From: JAKAWQ01 sp035509315
GTDB lineage: Bacteria; Pseudomonadota; Alphaproteobacteria; Acetobacterales; Acetobacteraceae
NCBI GenBank assembly: GCA_035509315.1
Contig: DATJLS010000060.1
Span: 15,242 to 79,241, forward strand
Length of the DNA stretch: 64,000 nt
Direction of reading: 5' to 3'
This document shows, piece after piece, positions 54,169-60,770 of this stretch. Both the position numbers and the translations under genes were made by a program. The notes beneath the pieces were generated by a model. That model made no database searches. It worked only from the letters and a program-made list of their open reading frames with translations, and was not told the origin of the DNA. The first letter of the stretch is position 1; each line of letters begins with the position of its first letter.

Positions 54169-54861
54169 TCATTTTGAATGCGTTCCGAGCGGAACGGGGG
54201 ACTGGCCGTTCAGGTAGGTGCTCAGACGTTCCTGCAGCATCTGCCTTGCCAGCTGGATTCGCTTGCGCGCGTTCGCCTGGGTGATCTGCAACGATTGGGC
54301 AATCTGCGCGTAGGACTCATCATTTCTGAGCCGCATGATCGCCGGATGGCGCAGCGCCGGCGGAAGTTCCGCAAGCGCGCGCTCGATCATCTGACCAAGC
54401 TCGGCATTGAGCATCAGATCCTCGCCGGACGGCTGGGTCTGCGCGCGCGCTTCACCGCTTCCCTGCTCGTGGTCCTCGGAACTGTGGAGGGGATGCTCCC
54501 GAGAATGGCTGCGGTGACGATCCATGCAGCGATTGTGCAGGATGCGCGTCAACCAGGCGCGTTCGTTGACCAGATCGATCTTTGCAAAAGCAAGTTTGAC
54601 ACTGGCCTTGTAGATAACGTCGGCCACGGCGTCTTCGGCTTCCGCGATATTTCCTCGCAGCCATCTTAGGCTCAAAGCGTTCAGATAATCGCGATGTGTG
54701 TTCCAAATATGAGTCGCGATGATATGAATGCGACTGAGTCGTTCGTGCTCAAAGAGCAGGGCATTGTCTTCTTTGTTGGATCGTTCGGCGGGAACAAGCG
54801 ATTCGGCCAAAGGCCGGAATTCTGCGTCGGGCATTGGCCGGCGCATGGCGGACGCGCTCAA
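54169..54861 (-). CDS. ECF-like RNA polymerase sigma factor
   Basis: 230 residues. Region 2 is seen as A-E-A-E-D-A-V-A-D-V-I-Y-K-A and E-R-A-W-L-T-R-I-L-H-N-R-C-M-D, with the usual ECF W-L-x-x-I-x-x-N-x-x-x-D. Region 4 is A-L-A-E-L-P-P-A-L-R-H-P-A-I-M-R-L-R-N-D-E-S-Y-A-Q-I-A-Q-S-L-Q-I-T, an HTH that would read -35 elements. No anti-sigma gene is adjacent. It points away from the reb genes across a 323-bp gap, which makes it a candidate for their regulator. ATG 54834 is an alternative start. Confidence 0.82.
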   Translation of the reverse strand: MSASAMRRPMPDAEFRPLAESLVPAERSNKEDNALLFEHERLSRIHIIATHIWNTHRDYLNALSLRWLRGNIAEAEDAVADVIYKASVKLAFAKIDLVNERAWLTRILHNRCMDRHRSHSREHPLHSSEDHEQGSGEARAQTQPSGEDLMLNAELGQMIERALAELPPALRHPAIMRLRNDESYAQIAQSLQITQANARKRIQLARQMLQERLSTYLNGQSPVPLGTHSK

Positions 54862-55184
54862 GAGGGTTTCCTTCCCGCTGTCCCAATCGCCGGCGACCGC
54901 CCGCCGCAGGAGCGCGCCATCCCGACGCTAAGAGACGGCGGCGCAGATCAATTGTGATGATGCAGAGAACGGCATCGCACGATATCGGGTGCGGCTCTCA
55001 CCGAAGATGCGAGCATCCATCGAGAGTATTGTGCGTGTAATTCCCTCAGGACCTCTCAATACGATCAATCAAGGTGAGTCTTCGATATGAGAGAATCCGC
55101 AACGAAATAGTTATTTACTTGAAAATTTCGTATGTCTATTCTCCTTTCACGATAGATTTCTTCTTGCTGAAGGAGCTGAACGCG
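54862..55184. promoter_or_regulatory. Divergent control region between sigma factor and reb genes
   Basis: 323 bp with no gene. The right half (55040-55170) is distinctly AT-rich, with TAGTTATTTACTTGAAAATT, unlike the rest of the window. AAGGAG at 55170-55175 is the ribosome-binding site for the first reb gene. An AT-rich divergent region of this kind is a likely site for the reb promoter and for silencing proteins; no exact -35/-10 pair is claimed. Confidence 0.5.
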
Positions 55185-55496
55185 ATGGGTGCGAACGACA
55201 ACGGAGATCAAATATCAAATCCGCCCGCAAACTCACGGGTTCGTGACCGGTTTGGTTCCGCTTTGGATGATCTGTCGCTCAGCGGCGCATCAACGAGCGT
55301 CGCGATCGGCATGCTCTATGTGGATGCGGCGCACTCGCTTTCGTTGGCGATGCAGAATGCAGTTGTCGAGCAGCAGAATGGATGGGCGATCCATCGCTCC
55401 GTCATGTTCAAGGCGGTGGAGCAGTTCTTGAAGAACGATGCTGGCGAGCGCGCGATCGACATACTGCTTGGCGCGCTTGCCAAACCGCAGTCCTGA
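55185..55496 (+). CDS. RebB-like R-body protein, divergent member
   Basis: 103 residues from ATG 55185 (AAGGAG 9 nt before). The RebB core is recognisable in A-I-G-M-L-Y-V-D-A-A-H-S-L-S-L-A-M-Q-N-A-V-V-E-Q-Q (about residues 46-70), which corresponds to Y-Q-x-M-A-x-S-V-G-L-S-M-Q-N-A-V-A-N-Q-Q in the other copies. The N-terminal 25 residues are Asn/Asp-rich and do not match. It is the first gene of the locus and the most divergent, so it may be a minor or nucleating subunit. A 37-codon upstream extension is AT-rich leader and is not included. Confidence 0.75.
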   Translation: MGANDNGDQISNPPANSRVRDRFGSALDDLSLSGASTSVAIGMLYVDAAHSLSLAMQNAVVEQQNGWAIHRSVMFKAVEQFLKNDAGERAIDILLGALAKPQS

Positions 55497-55779
55497 GAAG
55501 CGGTTTGGGACTCTGCCGCGGTGACGAGATCATCATGGTTTCTGCTGGAATCGCCTTGCGTTCCGCCAGGGCTCAAAGGAAATTAAGGGGAAAGCCCAAG
55601 GGAAGGGCGGGATATCGATCAGGACGACAGGGCAAGGGCGTGACGAGCTGGGGGCGCCACGCTCGAGGAAACAGAGCTGGCACGGTGTGGCGCAGGCTGC
55701 GGAGATCGGGTGCCCAGAGCGGCGTTCAGAAGGAAATTGCCCTGGTCGCTCCATCGCCGTCTTGCCAATGGGTCTCTGA
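55497..55779. other. Spacer after the first reb gene
   Basis: About 280 bp with no gene, ending at the partial inverted-repeat element. It contains purine-rich blocks but no clear terminator. Confidence 0.35.
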
Positions 55780-55870
55780 GAGACTGTTTGAGAATGCGCC
55801 GCGATGAGTGGGAGGCGCCGCAGGCGCCGGCCGGCGCGGCTTTCGAGAACCGGAGCAGAGTGGCCTTTGG
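55780..55870 (+). mobile_element. MITE-like element, copy 4, one end only
   Basis: Starts GAGACTGTTTGAGAATGCG after a TGA triplet (55777-55779) and keeps the inner segment CGGCTTTCGAGAACCGGAGC found in copies 1 and 2. The right-hand inverted end is missing; the similarity stops near 55870 and a reversed family B repeat begins soon after. This copy has been cut by deletion or by the arrival of the B repeat. Confidence 0.7.
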
Positions 55871-55909
55871 AACGCACATCCCCAGAGCGGGATGAGATCG
55901 CCTGCGCTC

Positions 55910-55987
55910 ATCCATCCCGCCCCCGGTCTTTGTTTTCCCGCGTGATTCAGGCCAACGGTTGCGTCCACCTTCGGCCGTCACGCTCTA
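55910..55987 (-). repeat. Repeat family B, reverse copy
   Basis: Read on the minus strand: GAGCGTGACGGCCGAAGGTGG, then TGAATCACGCGGGAAAACAAA and a GAGCGCAGG block. It ends just before the ribosome-binding site of the second reb gene and thus forms its leader. Confidence 0.65.
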
Positions 55988-56003
55988 GAGGAGAATGGGA
56001 ATC

Positions 56004-56543
56004 ATGCCTTCGCCGGAAATCGTTCAGGCGGTCTCGGACAACAATCTCAAGACGATTGGCGAGGCGCCGGCTTCCGCCATGGCGCTTGTCATGCAGTTCG
56101 CGGCGCAATCCTCGGCTCTCGCGATGGAGAATGCCGTGGTCGCCAACAACATGATCAACAAGATGGCCGTCACGAGCAACGACGCGATGATGCAGCAGGT
56201 CGCGGCCAACGCGAATGCCCTCTCGGCGCTGACGACCGCGCTCGGGCAGAACTCGAGCGTGCTCGCGCACACGATCTCGTCCGGCCAGTCCGCGGTGAGC
56301 GGCGCTGTCGGGATGGGGCAGGCCGCGGTCACGGGCGCGACGTCCGCCGGCCAGAGCGCGGTGGCGGGCGCGGTGGGGAGCGGCTTGACGGCGGTGAGCG
56401 GAGCGGCGGGCAGCGGGCAGGCAGCCGTCACGGGACTTGGCACGAGCGGGCAGGCGGCGGCGACGGCGGTCGGCACGGTCGGGCTCACGGCCGATGTCAC
56501 CGCCGTGATTGCCCAGATCATCGCGCAGATCGCCAAGGGGTGA
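56004..56543 (+). CDS. RebB-type protein with six 11-residue Gly/Ala repeats
   Basis: 179 residues from ATG 56004; AGAGGAG is about 10 nt upstream. An in-frame ATG at 55995 is too close to that site. Residues 1-50 are a RebB-like domain (I-V-Q-A-V-S-D-N-N ... M-A-L-V-M-Q-F-A-A-Q-S-S-A-L-A-M-E-N-A-V-V-A-N-N). Residues 95-160 are six repeats of 11, consensus Q-x-A-V-x-G-A-x-G-x-G (for example QSAVSGAVGMG, QAAVTGATSAG, QSAVAGAVGSG). A hydrophobic helix (V-T-A-V-I-A-Q-I-I-A-Q-I-A) ends it. Undecad repeats often form long amphipathic helices or beta solenoids. This may be an elastic or membrane-binding part of the R-body. Confidence 0.8.
   Translation: MPSPEIVQAVSDNNLKTIGEAPASAMALVMQFAAQSSALAMENAVVANNMINKMAVTSNDAMMQQVAANANALSALTTALGQNSSVLAHTISSGQSAVSGAVGMGQAAVTGATSAGQSAVAGAVGSGLTAVSGAAGSGQAAVTGLGTSGQAAATAVGTVGLTADVTAVIAQIIAQIAKG
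56286..56483 (+). repeat. 33-bp coding repeat, six units
   Basis: Six units of 33 bp code for the 11-residue repeats. Units are not identical at the DNA level but keep CAG/CTG at the first codon and GCGGT(G/C) after it. Period and frame agree over the whole array. Confidence 0.75.
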
Positions 56544-56833
56544 AAGACAAGTCTCTTCAATTTCGCATTTGGCGCCATTGTTCGGCGCCCGTCGTATCCA
56601 TTGGACGTCGCATCCATTGGAATGAGTAGGATGGTGTAAGCCGAGACCGGCAAGGGCGGTCCTCGAGGTCAGCCCTTCAAACCGTGATGCCGTGCTTCCC
56701 TGGGCCGTCGCTCCGACGTTCCGGCACCTCCGAGAATCGCGCCGTCGGCCATTCACAAACGCGAAGGGTTCTCCGTCCTGTTGGTGCAAGCGGTGGAAAG
56801 CCGCTTGACGGAACCAAGGCGATGGAACCCTCC

Positions 56834-57163
56834 ATGGCATATCCAACCCGGGTCAAAGGTCAGATTACCGACGCGGTATCGCAGACTGGCGCGACGCTGC
56901 TCGGGAATTCGGCCGCCCATGCCATGGCGGCGGTCTACCAGGTGATGGCGCATTCCGTCGGCTTGTCGATGCAGAATGCGGTCGCCAACCAGCAGCGGAT
57001 GAATACCCTCAGCAATGGCGTCACCGCGCGCAGCGTCGATCTTCTCTATGCCCAACCGACAGCGGTCGATGCACGTGCCGTCCAGACCGTCGCGGCCAGC
57101 AACCAACTTGCGAAGCTGATCGCAGAGCTGAAGGCGCTGCGGGAAGCCATGACCAAAGCGTGA
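56834..57163 (+). CDS. rebB: RebB-type R-body protein
   Basis: 109 residues, chosen to start at ATG 56834 because M-A-Y-P-T-R-V-K-G-Q-I-T-D-A-V lines up with M-A-D-P-T-L-V-N-G-Q-I-T-D-S-V in the later copies; ATG 56822 adds four residues. The core is V-Y-Q-V-M-A-H-S-V-G-L-S-M-Q-N-A-V-A-N-Q-Q, then S-V-D-L-L-Y-A. RebB proteins polymerise into the R-body ribbon. A family B repeat covers the last codons, and its TGA is the stop codon. Confidence 0.88.
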   Translation: MAYPTRVKGQITDAVSQTGATLLGNSAAHAMAAVYQVMAHSVGLSMQNAVANQQRMNTLSNGVTARSVDLLYAQPTAVDARAVQTVAASNQLAKLIAELKALREAMTKA

Positions 57164-57231
57164 CCGCCGAAGGTAGGAAAACCGGAGGCGTGAATCACTC
57201 GGAAAAACAAATGGTAGAGAGCGGGATACGT
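57155..57231 (+). repeat. Repeat family B, copy overlapping a reb stop codon
   Basis: AAAGCGTGACCGCCGAAGG, then ACCGGAGGCGTGAATCACTC, AAACAAATGG and AGAGCGGGATACG. The first bases lie inside the last codons of the preceding rebB gene, and the TGA of the repeat serves as its stop. Confidence 0.7.
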
Positions 57232-57340
57232 GAGCGCAGGCGAACGCATCCCGCTCCAAGAGCTAGCGCCTTCGGAGAGAAGCCGTTCCACAGGAACGCG
57301 AAGCCTGCACGCCAAAATATCCTACGAGAGGAGAAAACCA

Positions 57341-57694
57341 ATGGCTGATCCCACCCTTGTCAATGGCCAGATCACCGACAGCGTCACCCAGGCCAATGTG
57401 AAAGTGCTGGCCGACGCCCCGGCCCAGGCGCTTGCGACCGTGTATCAGGTCTCCGGAAGCACTGCCGGCCTCTCGATGCAGAACGCGGTGGCGAATCAGC
57501 AGAGCAAGTCGCTGCTCGGCACCGCCACCACGACCCAGGCCGTCAATCTGCTCTATAGCATGCCGGTGGCGGCGGATGCCCGCGGCACCAATGAAATCTT
57601 CTCGGGCAACGCATTGGCCGAGGCATTGGCGCAATTGAAGACGGTGTTGCGCGCGTTCCCGACTCCGGCGCCGCGCATCACCGGCGCGGGCTAG
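57341..57694 (+). CDS. rebB: RebB-type R-body protein
   Basis: 117 residues, ATG 57341 with GAGAGGAG 8 nt upstream. N-terminus M-A-D-P-T-L-V-N-G-Q-I-T-D-S-V-T-Q-A-N-V-K-V-L, core V-Y-Q-V-S-G-S-T-A-G-L-S-M-Q-N-A-V-A-N-Q-Q, then T-Q-A-V-N-L-L-Y-S-M-P-V and a Pro-rich end. Very close to the gene at 58720. These short, nearly full-domain copies are the best candidates for the main ribbon subunits. Confidence 0.9.
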   Translation: MADPTLVNGQITDSVTQANVKVLADAPAQALATVYQVSGSTAGLSMQNAVANQQSKSLLGTATTTQAVNLLYSMPVAADARGTNEIFSGNALAEALAQLKTVLRAFPTPAPRITGAG

Positions 57695-57766
57695 CCGGCC
57701 AGAGGCAGCGAGCCGGCCGCGATGGCCGGCTCCTTCCCCCGTTCATGATCTGAGTCCGGGAAAGCC

Positions 57767-58573
57767 ATGTCGCACGCGAGACTCGCAAATGGCCAGATTG
57801 CCGATGCCGTCGCCGAGACGGGGGTCTCGGTGCTGGGCGACGCTGCGTCACTGGGCATGGCGAGCCAGTATCTGGCCGGAGCCCATGCTTCCGGCCTCTC
57901 GATCCAGAACGCAACGGCGCAGCAACGCCAGGGAAATACGCTGGGAAGGGCCACCACGGCGCAGGCGGCCGTGCGGCTTCTCACACTTGGCCCGGCGCAG
58001 GCTGCGAGAGCCTCGAAAGAGACTCTCGGCCGCCACTCGCTTTTGACTGAGATCGCCGCTCTCATGGCGATCGCGCGCCGCTTCCAGCGCGCGGAATCCC
58101 GGCCGGGCGCAGGGCAGGCGAGAATAGCGAGCCCGATGTCCTTGCCGGGCCGCGCTGCTCAGGAGCCGCAGGGGGCCGCTCCGGGCCTGGGAACGCTCGC
58201 CGCAGCGACCGAGGGCTTGGCGAAGGAAGCAGGAACATTGGCAGGCCATTGGCAGGAGGGCCGCATCATGGGCGAGAATATGTCCTCTGGTGGTGGGAAC
58301 GAGGCGATCGACCGGTTCCGGGCCGCGCTCGATCAGCTTGGCGCCGCGCTCGAGGAAGTGGCAGGCCAGTTCAGGGATTCCGCGGATTCCGATCTCCGCC
58401 GGCGCCTGCTGGCTGCCATACAGGATCTCAGAAGCGCGGCCGGCCAGTTTCGGCCTGCCGCCCCATCCGGCACGCTTCCGGCCGGTGCGACGCACCCAGG
58501 CGTAGTCATTGTTGGATCCGGCAATGTGTCGGCAACGCTTCCGACACGAAGAATCGTCGGAGCCAGCTGGTGA
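57767..58573 (+). CDS. RebB-domain protein with long C-terminal extension
   Basis: 268 residues. The first 75 residues are RebB-like (L-A-N-G-Q-I-A-D-A-V-A-E-T-G-V-S-V-L-G-D-A-A and H-A-S-G-L-S-I-Q-N-A-T-A-Q-Q-R). Then come about 190 residues with no family that I know: an Ala/Gly/Pro-rich linker, an amphipathic helix I-D-R-F-R-A-A-L-D-Q-L-G-A-A-L-E-E-V-A-G-Q-F, and a beta-like end G-V-V-I-V-G-S-G-N-V-S-A-T. Most RebB proteins are near 100 residues, so this may be an assembly or anchoring subunit. Confidence 0.78.
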   Translation: MSHARLANGQIADAVAETGVSVLGDAASLGMASQYLAGAHASGLSIQNATAQQRQGNTLGRATTAQAAVRLLTLGPAQAARASKETLGRHSLLTEIAALMAIARRFQRAESRPGAGQARIASPMSLPGRAAQEPQGAAPGLGTLAAATEGLAKEAGTLAGHWQEGRIMGENMSSGGGNEAIDRFRAALDQLGAALEEVAGQFRDSADSDLRRRLLAAIQDLRSAAGQFRPAAPSGTLPAGATHPGVVIVGSGNVSATLPTRRIVGASW

Positions 58574-58719
58574 GACCGGCCGATGCGCAGAAGCCATCGG
58601 GTCGGGAGACGTCTCGCAACAGCCGCGACCGAGAAGAGCCGGCTGCGCGGACGGCCCGCGGGGCCTTGCCCCGCGGGAGGGACTTTTGTTCATCGTGAAG
58701 CGTAAGGAGACTTGCAACC

Positions 58720-59046
58720 ATGGCTGATCCCACACTCGTCAACGGCCAGATCACGGACAGTGTCACCCAGGCGAACGTCAAGGTCCTGGGTGATGCGCCG
58801 GCGCAGGCCATCGGCACGCTCTATCAGATGATGGCGCAGTCGGTCGGGCTATCGATGCAGAATGCGGTGGCCAACCAGCAAAACATGTCCACCATCGATA
58901 CCGGCGTGACGACTCAGGGCGTCAATCTCCTCTATAGCCTGCCGGTTGCCGCGGGCGCCCGGGGAACCAATGAAATCTTCTCGGGCAACGCGCTCGCGGA
59001 AATGCTGGCCCAGCTCAAGGCGACGATCGAGACGCTCAAGACCTGA
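58720..59046 (+). CDS. rebB: RebB-type R-body protein
   Basis: 108 residues, ATG 58720, AAGGAG about 13 nt upstream. M-A-D-P-T-L-V-N-G-Q-I-T-D-S-V-T-Q-A-N-V-K-V-L-G-D-A-P-A-Q-A, core L-Y-Q-M-M-A-Q-S-V-G-L-S-M-Q-N-A-V-A-N-Q-Q-N, ends E-I-F-S-G-N-A-L-A-E-M-L-A-Q-L-K. The R-G-T-N-E-I-F-S-G-N-A-L-A-E segment is shared with the copies at 57341 and 59119, so the three are recent duplicates. Confidence 0.9.
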   Translation: MADPTLVNGQITDSVTQANVKVLGDAPAQAIGTLYQMMAQSVGLSMQNAVANQQNMSTIDTGVTTQGVNLLYSLPVAAGARGTNEIFSGNALAEMLAQLKATIETLKT

Positions 59047-59118
59047 CGGAAGACATGACGCCCCGCGCGGCCGGTTCCGGTATCGGACCGGCCGCGTCTT
59101 GCCAGAAGGACAGGATCC

Positions 59119-59442
59119 ATGGCCGACCCCACTCCCATGAATGGTCAAGTCACGGACAGCGTGGCGCAAGCGAACACGAAGGTGCTGGGCGATGCGCCCG
59201 CCTTCGCGCTGGCCTCCGATTACCAAAGCATGGCGCACGCCGTTGGCCTCAGCATGCAGAATGCCGTGGCCGCGCAACGCAAGGCGAGCATGATCGGCGG
59301 CACGGTGGCGACGCAGGCGGTGAGCCTCATCTTCGGCGTCCCTCTTGCGGCGGGTGTGCGCGGAACGAATGAATTGTTTTCCGGCAATGCCCTCGCCGAG
59401 ACGCTGATCCAGCTGCGAACCCTGCCCAAGCTCGGGCGCTAG
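59119..59442 (+). CDS. rebB: RebB-type R-body protein
   Basis: 107 residues, ATG 59119, AGAAGGACAGG upstream. M-A-D-P-T-P-M-N-G-Q-V-T-D-S-V-A-Q-A-N-T-K-V-L-G-D-A-P-A-F-A, core H-A-V-G-L-S-M-Q-N-A-V-A-A-Q-R-K, end G-T-N-E-L-F-S-G-N-A-L-A-E-T-L-I-Q-L. It is 72 bp downstream of the previous copy, the closest spacing in the series. Confidence 0.9.
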   Translation: MADPTPMNGQVTDSVAQANTKVLGDAPAFALASDYQSMAHAVGLSMQNAVAAQRKASMIGGTVATQAVSLIFGVPLAAGVRGTNELFSGNALAETLIQLRTLPKLGR

Positions 59443-59605
59443 AGCGAGACGGCGCGAAATCGTTACGCCCTCGCGCTCACTCAATCCGCTCTCGGTCATT
59501 TTGCCGCGCGATCGAGACCGACGGCGATTCCATCCCGGGTCATCACGCTCCAGCCCCAAGCTGCGGCATCCCGGGCAGTGGAAACGATAGCGAAAGGAGG
59601 ATGTC

Positions 59606-60052
59606 ATGCCGCCCGAGACGAGCCCTGAACCCAACGGGACTGCGGGCGCCGGCTTTGCCTTGTCGGGCCTGACAGCGGAGGTGCTCGGCCCGGCCCCATC
59701 GCAGGCGGTGGCCGTCATATATAGCCAGATGGCGCATGCCGTGGGCCTTGCCATGCAGAACATCGTGGCCCAACAGCAGACCCTCAACACGATCAACAAT
59801 GCGATCGCGACAAAGGCGCTGAACTTGCTGGCAGACACCAATCCGCAAGCAGCGCTCGAGGAGATCCGCAAGCAATTCAGCGCCACCACGAACGAGACGG
59901 TGGGCGGGCTGTCAACCCTTGCGCGCCTCGTGCCCGGGCAAGCGCCGCCCGCGCCCACCGGGCAAGGGGGTGAAGCGCATGGCGGGGAGGGGAGCAAGCC
60001 GCAGGAACCACCGCAGGAACCGCCCCCGGCCGGTGGTGGTCATACCGGTTGA
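59606..60052 (+). CDS. RebB-domain protein with Pro/Gly-rich tail
   Basis: 148 residues with a near-ideal AAAGGAGG before the ATG. The core is I-Y-S-Q-M-A-H-A-V-G-L-A-M-Q-N-I-V-A-Q-Q-Q (about residues 38-58). After a helical part (A-A-L-E-E-I-R-K-Q-F) the last 40 residues are mainly Pro, Gly, Gln and Glu. The head lacks the M-A-D-P-T motif. It is the last RebB-type gene. A flexible tail would suit a terminal or linking role. Confidence 0.8.
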   Translation: MPPETSPEPNGTAGAGFALSGLTAEVLGPAPSQAVAVIYSQMAHAVGLAMQNIVAQQQTLNTINNAIATKALNLLADTNPQAALEEIRKQFSATTNETVGGLSTLARLVPGQAPPAPTGQGGEAHGGEGSKPQEPPQEPPPAGGGHTG

Positions 60053-60199
60053 GAGGCCGTGCGCGAGCCCTCGCGTGAAGCCGGCGCCGCGAGCGAGAGA
60101 CAGCGGGAGATGCCCGCGAGAGCGGCTCTCGGTCACTCTCATCGGTGCGGATGCCGAGTGGGTGGGCTTGCCGGACGAGCAACGTCGAAGGACGTGGAA

Positions 60200-60484
60200 A
60201 TGCCGCGGAAGCGATACAGCGACGATGTGCGCCATCAGGTGATGATGGAAGTGGAGCATGGCGCGAAAGTCGAGGATGTGCTGAAGCGGCACGGCATCGC
60301 CGAGGCGACCTTCTACCGCTGGCGCGCGCGCTACAAGCAGGTCGGGGATGAAGCCGATCCCGCGCGACGGCTCCTCGAGGAGGAGAATCGCCAGCTGCGC
60401 GATATCTGCGCCGAGGCCGCTCTCGAGATCCGGGGGCTCAAGCAGGAGCTGGCGCGTCTGCAGCGAACGAAAACGAGCCCGTAG
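60200..60484 (+). CDS. IS3-OrfA-like helix-turn-helix protein
   Basis: 94 residues from ATG 60200 (GAAGGA upstream). M-P-R-K-R-Y-S-D-D-V-R-H-Q-V-M-M-E-V-E-H-G, then V-L-K-R-H-G-I-A-E-A-T-F-Y-R-W-R-A-R-Y is the HTH_Tnp_1 fold of IS3-type OrfA. A leucine-rich coiled coil follows (L-L-E-E-E-N-R-Q-L-R-D-I). No OrfB with a DDE domain follows, and no inverted ends are seen. It may be an IS remnant or a transposase domain taken over as a regulator. Confidence 0.75.
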   Translation: MPRKRYSDDVRHQVMMEVEHGAKVEDVLKRHGIAEATFYRWRARYKQVGDEADPARRLLEEENRQLRDICAEAALEIRGLKQELARLQRTKTSP

Positions 60485-60560
60485 GCCGGCAGAGGCACAA
60501 ACGCTGGGGTCCGACGGGACGCCGCGCAGTTTGTTATCATAAGAGAACGATATTTTCCTG

Positions 60561-60632
60561 GAGCGTGATCGCCGGAGGTGAAATCACCGGGGGCGTGAAT
60601 CACGCGCGAAAATGAATGGCGGGAGCGGGGGA
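60561..60632 (+). repeat. Repeat family B, copy upstream of the large reb-locus genes
   Basis: GAGCGTGATCGCCGGAGGTG, then GGGCGTGAATCACGCGCG, AAAATGAATGG and GGGAGCGGG. It lies between the OrfA-like gene and the first of the two large unknown genes and is part of the leader. Confidence 0.65.
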
Positions 60633-60770
60633 GCCCATTCGGCTCTCGCCTTTCACATCTTCCCGGTTTGCGCGTCTTGGAGATGCAGCGCGCGAGCAAG
60701 GTGCCGGCCGATGACGGCGGGCTTCCTTCGCAGCCGATGCCTGCGAGGACACAACCGGGAAGAAATCCCC

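Noticed and set aside
56286..56483. CRISPR-like array
   Set aside because: 33-bp periodicity is continuous coding repeat without unique spacers; no cas genes in the window.
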